The notes below the pieces were generated by a model. The model was not told the origin of the DNA, made no database searches, and saw only the letters and a program-made list of their open reading frames with translations. A DNA stretch of 64,000 nt from Valencia hispanica (Eukaryota > Chordata > Actinopteri > Cyprinodontiformes > Valenciidae). Of this stretch, positions 54,529 through 64,000 are shown one piece after another. The stretch spans positions 26,289,961 to 26,353,960 of the forward strand of contig OY747713.1 of NCBI GenBank assembly GCA_963556495.2. The letters run 5' to 3'. A program made the translations under genes and the position numbers. The stretch's first letter is position 1, and the number at the start of each line of letters is the position of its first letter.

Positions 54529-56691
54529 ACCGGATTACTTGTTGCAAGTTTTGAGGACTTAGTCACGAGTCCTTTGTGTTGTTCTGAGCCTGATACCTTG
54601 TTTGCATATATTTCAGGTAAAACTGAAATATTAAATTACCTTTATTTAAGTGTTTAGTTTACCTGAGTGAGATAATTAGTCTTAAACAGTCAACTTAAAC
54701 CTTTTACATTGTCTCGCTTGCTTGATCGGCTCATATTGTTTGTTCTGCATGAAATTTCTTTTTGATTATTTATTGTAAATTATCTTGTGAAATTGTTTAG
54801 AATACTTATGTGGTTTTAGCTTTGAATCTGAAAAATGTTAAAGTACTGGATCTGTGTTAACGGGATGGTCTATACTGATGTTATATATACTGAAGTGTTC
54901 ACACATTTCTATAAAAAAAATGTAACATCTGCAACTTTGTGATTCGTCTGCAGCGAAAAAGAAATTCAAAAGTCAAAATTCAGTTGACATATAGCCCCGT
55001 TCATGTACACACACCCACAACTTAAATCAGTTTAAAGTATTTAATTAAAAGCTTTTTTTTTTGCAGAATAAAAAAAAACAGTGTAATACTATTCCATGTT
55101 TAAAAACAAAGCGCACAATAACCCTGTGCAACTGATTTACCCTCAGCAATGTCAATATTTAACAAGAATGAGTCCAGTGCAGTAATTTATAATGCAAAAC
55201 ATGAACAAAGCTCGTTATATATAAATATGTACAGTAAAATGGTGGAACAAAAACCATGTAAACTTTAAATCCTCCCTCAGGAGTAAATCCAATCTTCAGA
55301 CGTACTCCATAAAAACACGAAATAGTTTGATGCGCTCTTAAGCATACACCTTAGTCTTCTTTTGCTCAGGCCAACAAAATAGTCAGGAGTCCTGCTTAGG
55401 GCGTAGGCCTTAGAAGTAAAGCAAGTTATGTAAGGTGGCATGACTTTGCTCCAGAACTCTGCAATACACCCACATTTGTTTCTCTCACTTTCCTTTAGAG
55501 GTAATGCCTTATTGAAACCCCCCTCGGGGCAACTGTAAATGATTTACATTTTTATTTACATAAAACAAAGGATATCACTCATACATTAGTCAAGTCCTCA
55601 GACCGAAACCCCCTCCCTGAATGATTATTTGACAACTTTAACCGTGAACAGTGGGTCCACACCTTAATGGAAAGGTAGACTGTGCTCTCTTAAGCTGATA
55701 CATATCATTACAACTTTGACTTTACAGCCCCCCCCCGTCACATGTTTGCACACCTTTTTCTCTTTATTCCATCAGTACTGCCAACGACTTCATTCTCAGT
55801 ACTACCCACAGTTTTATTTCTTTGGGATTGCATTACCTCTCCAACTTTAGTAATGGCCTCGATGAGCCATTGGCCCATGATGAAACAACAAGGACATTTT
55901 CTCGTGTTAAGCTACAAACTAGTCGGAGGCACACAAACATTTCCAGAGACACACAACACTGGTACTGTACGCTTCCTGCAGAATACTGCTGTGCTTTCTT
56001 TAACTGGCATGTATCTGTTTACTTCCTGTCTACTATAACATGTGCATTCTGTTTGTTTTCATCTTCAAGTCCCCCAGTCACGTTCATACAAGCTTGGTTT
56101 TATGTGAATCAGCCTACCTTTGCAATCTGTGCGGTCAAACATTAGCCAACACTGCCAGTGTGCAAGTAGTCACTTTTGTCTTTCAGTCACCATATAAGGA
56201 AAAAGTTGTACCAAGTTTTGGCAAGGAGACACATTCCAAACCCAATGACTTTAAGTTGTTTTTCAGCATTTTCAATATCGTCTTTTCAAGTTTTATTACT
56301 TCTTTGTGAAACTCCAGAAAAGGCTGCAGCTCTTGCAGCAGAGGTGGTTTGAGGAGTGATAGATTGTTGTTGGCACAAGTCGGCAATGGCTGTTTTTGAT
56401 CGTCTTGCATAAATAGTTCCCATATAAAAGGTCGGTCCTCCATCTTTCGTTATGCCAGGCTATTCCCCATCTGTTAACAGAGGAACAGGGATAACAGTGA
56501 AATTGATTGTGTCTGCCCTTTTTCTACTTCTTCCCTGCATGGTTTCCTTAATGTGAAACTTTAGTTATGCACTTCTTGGCTTAATGATTCTTATATATTC
56601 TGTTTAACCGTAACCATTTGTGTTAAATTATATGAGTTACATCTGGTAAGGATGCATTGCAATTGCGCTAAGCCTCTTCTATACAGTGCTT
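54529..56691. other. SYCE1 3' side and SYCE1-FAM83H spacer
   Basis: ATTAAA near 54632 may end SYCE1 transcripts. No gene or clear repeat is otherwise visible apart from a short C run near 55730. Confidence 0.45.
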
Positions 56692-56693
56692 TG

Positions 56694-57715
56694 AAAGGTA
56701 ACTGGCCCCTTACAGAATATTTCTGTTTTTTCTTTTTTTGTAATGTTTCAGGGAATCAAACAATTTTAATATCTTAAGTTTAACAAAGTGAATACAAAAA
56801 GGACATTTTAAATGATGATTTCATTTAATAAAAGGGAAAAAAAGCTATCCAAACAAACTTGCCCATGTGAATGATTCAGCTGTGATTAGCAGGCCTGGTT
56901 ACTCCCAGATCTGCAGAATCAAGAAATCCATTAAAAAGAGCTTCTCTGATAACATGAAGTAGGCTCAAAATATTTTTAAAAGCAACGCATCATAACCCAA
57001 TCCAAAGAAAATTAGGAACAGTTGAAAAACAATCCTTTCAACCTATCAGGATTCTACAAAGTGGAGAAAACATGGAGTCGTGAGTCTAAGGTCTGCCCAC
57101 CAAAATGTTTCAACAAGAGCATAAACAACCAATCCACAAGCAAAATCAGAAAGTGTGAGTTCCATCACAACTGGGGTAAAACTAACTCAGCGTGTCAGAA
57201 AAATGACATAATCCTGACATTGGTGGTAAATGGTGTGATGTATGGGGCTGCTATGGGATCAGGAAGACTTTCTGTAACCGATGGAACCATGAATTCTGCT
57301 CTCTACCAGAAAACCCTGAAGGTTTTTGAGTGGTCTAGTCAAAGTCCGAACTTAAACAGCATTGAAATGACCTTAAACATGCTGTTCATACTTGCCAACC
57401 TTTCAGTGTGGCTGAATTAAGACAAATTCTGCAAAGAAGAGTGAACCAAAATTCCTCCACAGTGATGCAAATGACTCACTGGTAGTTGTCCTACTTATGC
57501 TGCCAATGCTTGCACAATCCGTGCTTGTTTTTGTCACATAGGTCCAGGTTGGTTTCAAAAGCATTTTTAAATGAAATCATCATAGAAAATTTGATATTTG
57601 TATTTACTTGTGTTATCTTTGATGTTAAAATTTGTTTTACAATCTGAAACATAGTGTGTCAATTAAACAACAGTCAAAGAAAAGTTCAAGGGGCGAATAC
57701 CTTTTCACAGCACTG
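56694..57715 (+). mobile_element. Tc1/mariner-type transposon with both inverted ends
   Basis: Flanked by TA on each side (56692-56693, 57716-57717). The left end CAGTGCTTTGAAAGGTAACT and the reverse complement of the right end CAGTGCTGTGAAAAGGTATT match well, and both lead into GGCCCCTT/CGCCCCTT. The interior keeps a scrap of transposase (57022-57417, with EWSSQSPNLNSIEM) in a broken frame, so it is a defective, deleted copy in the spacer between two convergent genes. Confidence 0.85.
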
Positions 57716-57985
57716 TATGTATCAGGCAGAACACAATACAAAAAACAAAACCTACTCTATTTGGTTAAAATCCTTATATTGTTTGTACTATATAACCTAC
57801 ATAGATGGTTGAATGAAAACATTTAAATGACAAAAAAAACAAATCAACAATGAAAAACAAAGTTTCCACTTCTAAACATTGCTAGAAAATGGTTTAGTTT
57901 GGATTCAAAACTTACAAGGTTATTGATTATAAATTATCTTGACATTTAGTTCACCACTGTTCACAATCTATAACATTTGTGTTGT

Positions 57986-57991
57986 TTTAAT
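57986..57991 (-). promoter_or_regulatory. Candidate FAM83H polyadenylation signal
   Basis: Minus-strand ATTAAA about 35 bases after the FAM83H stop. Confidence 0.4.
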
Positions 57992-58025
57992 ATCTCTGAA
58001 TTCACTTATCCAATAGTTTAAGCTT

Positions 58026-63377
<5,352 letters not shown>

Positions 63378-63559
63378 CTGGTACGACAACACAAACAAGT
63401 TCAGTGCACGATGAAAGCAACATAAAAAAAAACTGTGAAAAAGTGATTCGTCCCTTACTGTTTACTTCTGTTTTTGATTTTGAGTGATATTTGAATGATT
63501 CATACAAAAATAACTGGAATGAAAATGCACTTTTTAAATGAAAATTTAATTTCTTAAGG

Positions 63560-64000
63560 GAAAAAGAAATTCATATCAACCTTTGGCGACAATAATAACT
63601 GGCAATTAGCCTTTTAAATTACTCTGCAGAAATCTTCGTCTACTTTTCTTTTAAGAATGGTTTTAATTCAGCCACATTTTTGGATTTTAGAGCATGAACA
63701 CCTTGTTTAAGGTCCAGCCACAACATCACAATCGGATTTAGGTCATTAAGACATTGGCTTAGCCACTCCAAACATTTATTTATATTATTTTTTTATTTTT
63801 TTTACTAATTTAATTTAAATAGCTTATAATTCCGGACCTGAGTCCTAATTTCATAACATCACATCTAACATGAGATGGTATGACAATAAAAGTTCCTTGA
63901 ATCCTTGAATCCAAAACCTTCATTTAGTTCTTCTTGAGGCAGTCATAGGTGAACATTTTTAAAGTCTTCATGTAGACAGGTTCCATTCAGGTGATTTCTT
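63560..64000 (-). mobile_element. Antisense Tc1-like fragment split by a LINE tail
   Basis: The text ggcgacaataataactggca, gaatggttttaattcagcca and cacaatcggatttaggtcat is antisense Tc1 transposase sequence, resuming at 63913 (aaaccttcatttagttcttc). It continues past the window edge. Confidence 0.6.
63774..63912 (+). mobile_element. Very short LINE 3' tail inserted in the Tc1 fragment
   Basis: Ends tatgacaataaaagttcctt then TGAATCCTTGAATCC, a tail typical of CR1/L2-like fish LINEs. The Tc1 text is continuous without it, and CCAAA appears on both sides. Confidence 0.5.

Overview
This window is eukaryotic nuclear DNA from a teleost fish. It has AT-rich introns with GT-AG junctions, vertebrate protein families that can be joined exon by exon, and fish-typical repeats: Rex1 and RTE/Rex3-like LINEs, L2-clade LINEs, many Tc1-like transposons and hAT-like elements. 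The repeat mixture suggests an acanthomorph, perhaps a cyprinodontiform, but that is inference. I see no bacterial, viral or CRISPR content and no tRNA or rRNA gene.

Gene layout, left to right: the 3' half of a CAP2-type adenylyl-cyclase-associated protein (+, 1-2167, cut by the window edge); AUNIP (-, 3862-5853), head to head with VPS28 (+, coding 8909-11030) across a short shared promoter; MAPK15/ERK7 (+, coding 13796-28548, 14 coding exons); GRINA/TMBIM3 (+, coding 39273-45944); a SYCE1-like synaptonemal complex gene (+, about 48927-54528); and FAM83H (-, 58026-63377, 5' exon beyond the window), convergent with SYCE1. All exon chains were joined by hand and checked for reading phase. They give about 423 aa (AUNIP), 223 aa (VPS28), 606 aa (MAPK15), 347 aa (GRINA) and 217 aa (SYCE1, start uncertain). 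VPS28, MAPK15, GRINA and FAM83H also lie together in human 8q24.3, so this is an old linkage group; CAP2, AUNIP and SYCE1 are not in that human block.

Most other sequence is intron or spacer filled by mobile elements, often nested. Clear cases are an RTE LINE with an exact 9-bp target duplication in GRINA intron 1, a Rex1 LINE in GRINA intron 2, a sense L2 inside an antisense L2 in MAPK15 intron 9, a 973-bp hAT-like element with an exact 8-bp target duplication inside a dead Tc1 transposon in SYCE1 intron 5, and a Tc1-type element with both inverted ends between SYCE1 and FAM83H.

The genes do not form one pathway. VPS28 is an ESCRT-I subunit, MAPK15 acts in cilia and autophagy, GRINA is an anti-apoptotic membrane protein, AUNIP links Aurora A/centrosome and DNA-break repair, SYCE1 is meiotic, FAM83H scaffolds CK1 on keratin and CAP2 recycles actin. 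I found no convincing wholly new system. The most useful leads are a canonical PCNA-binding (PIP) motif plus KEN boxes in AUNIP, an RFX X-box in the MAPK15 promoter, the atypical HRDEKPSN loop of MAPK15, and inverted Tc1 copies flanking MAPK15 exons 8-9.
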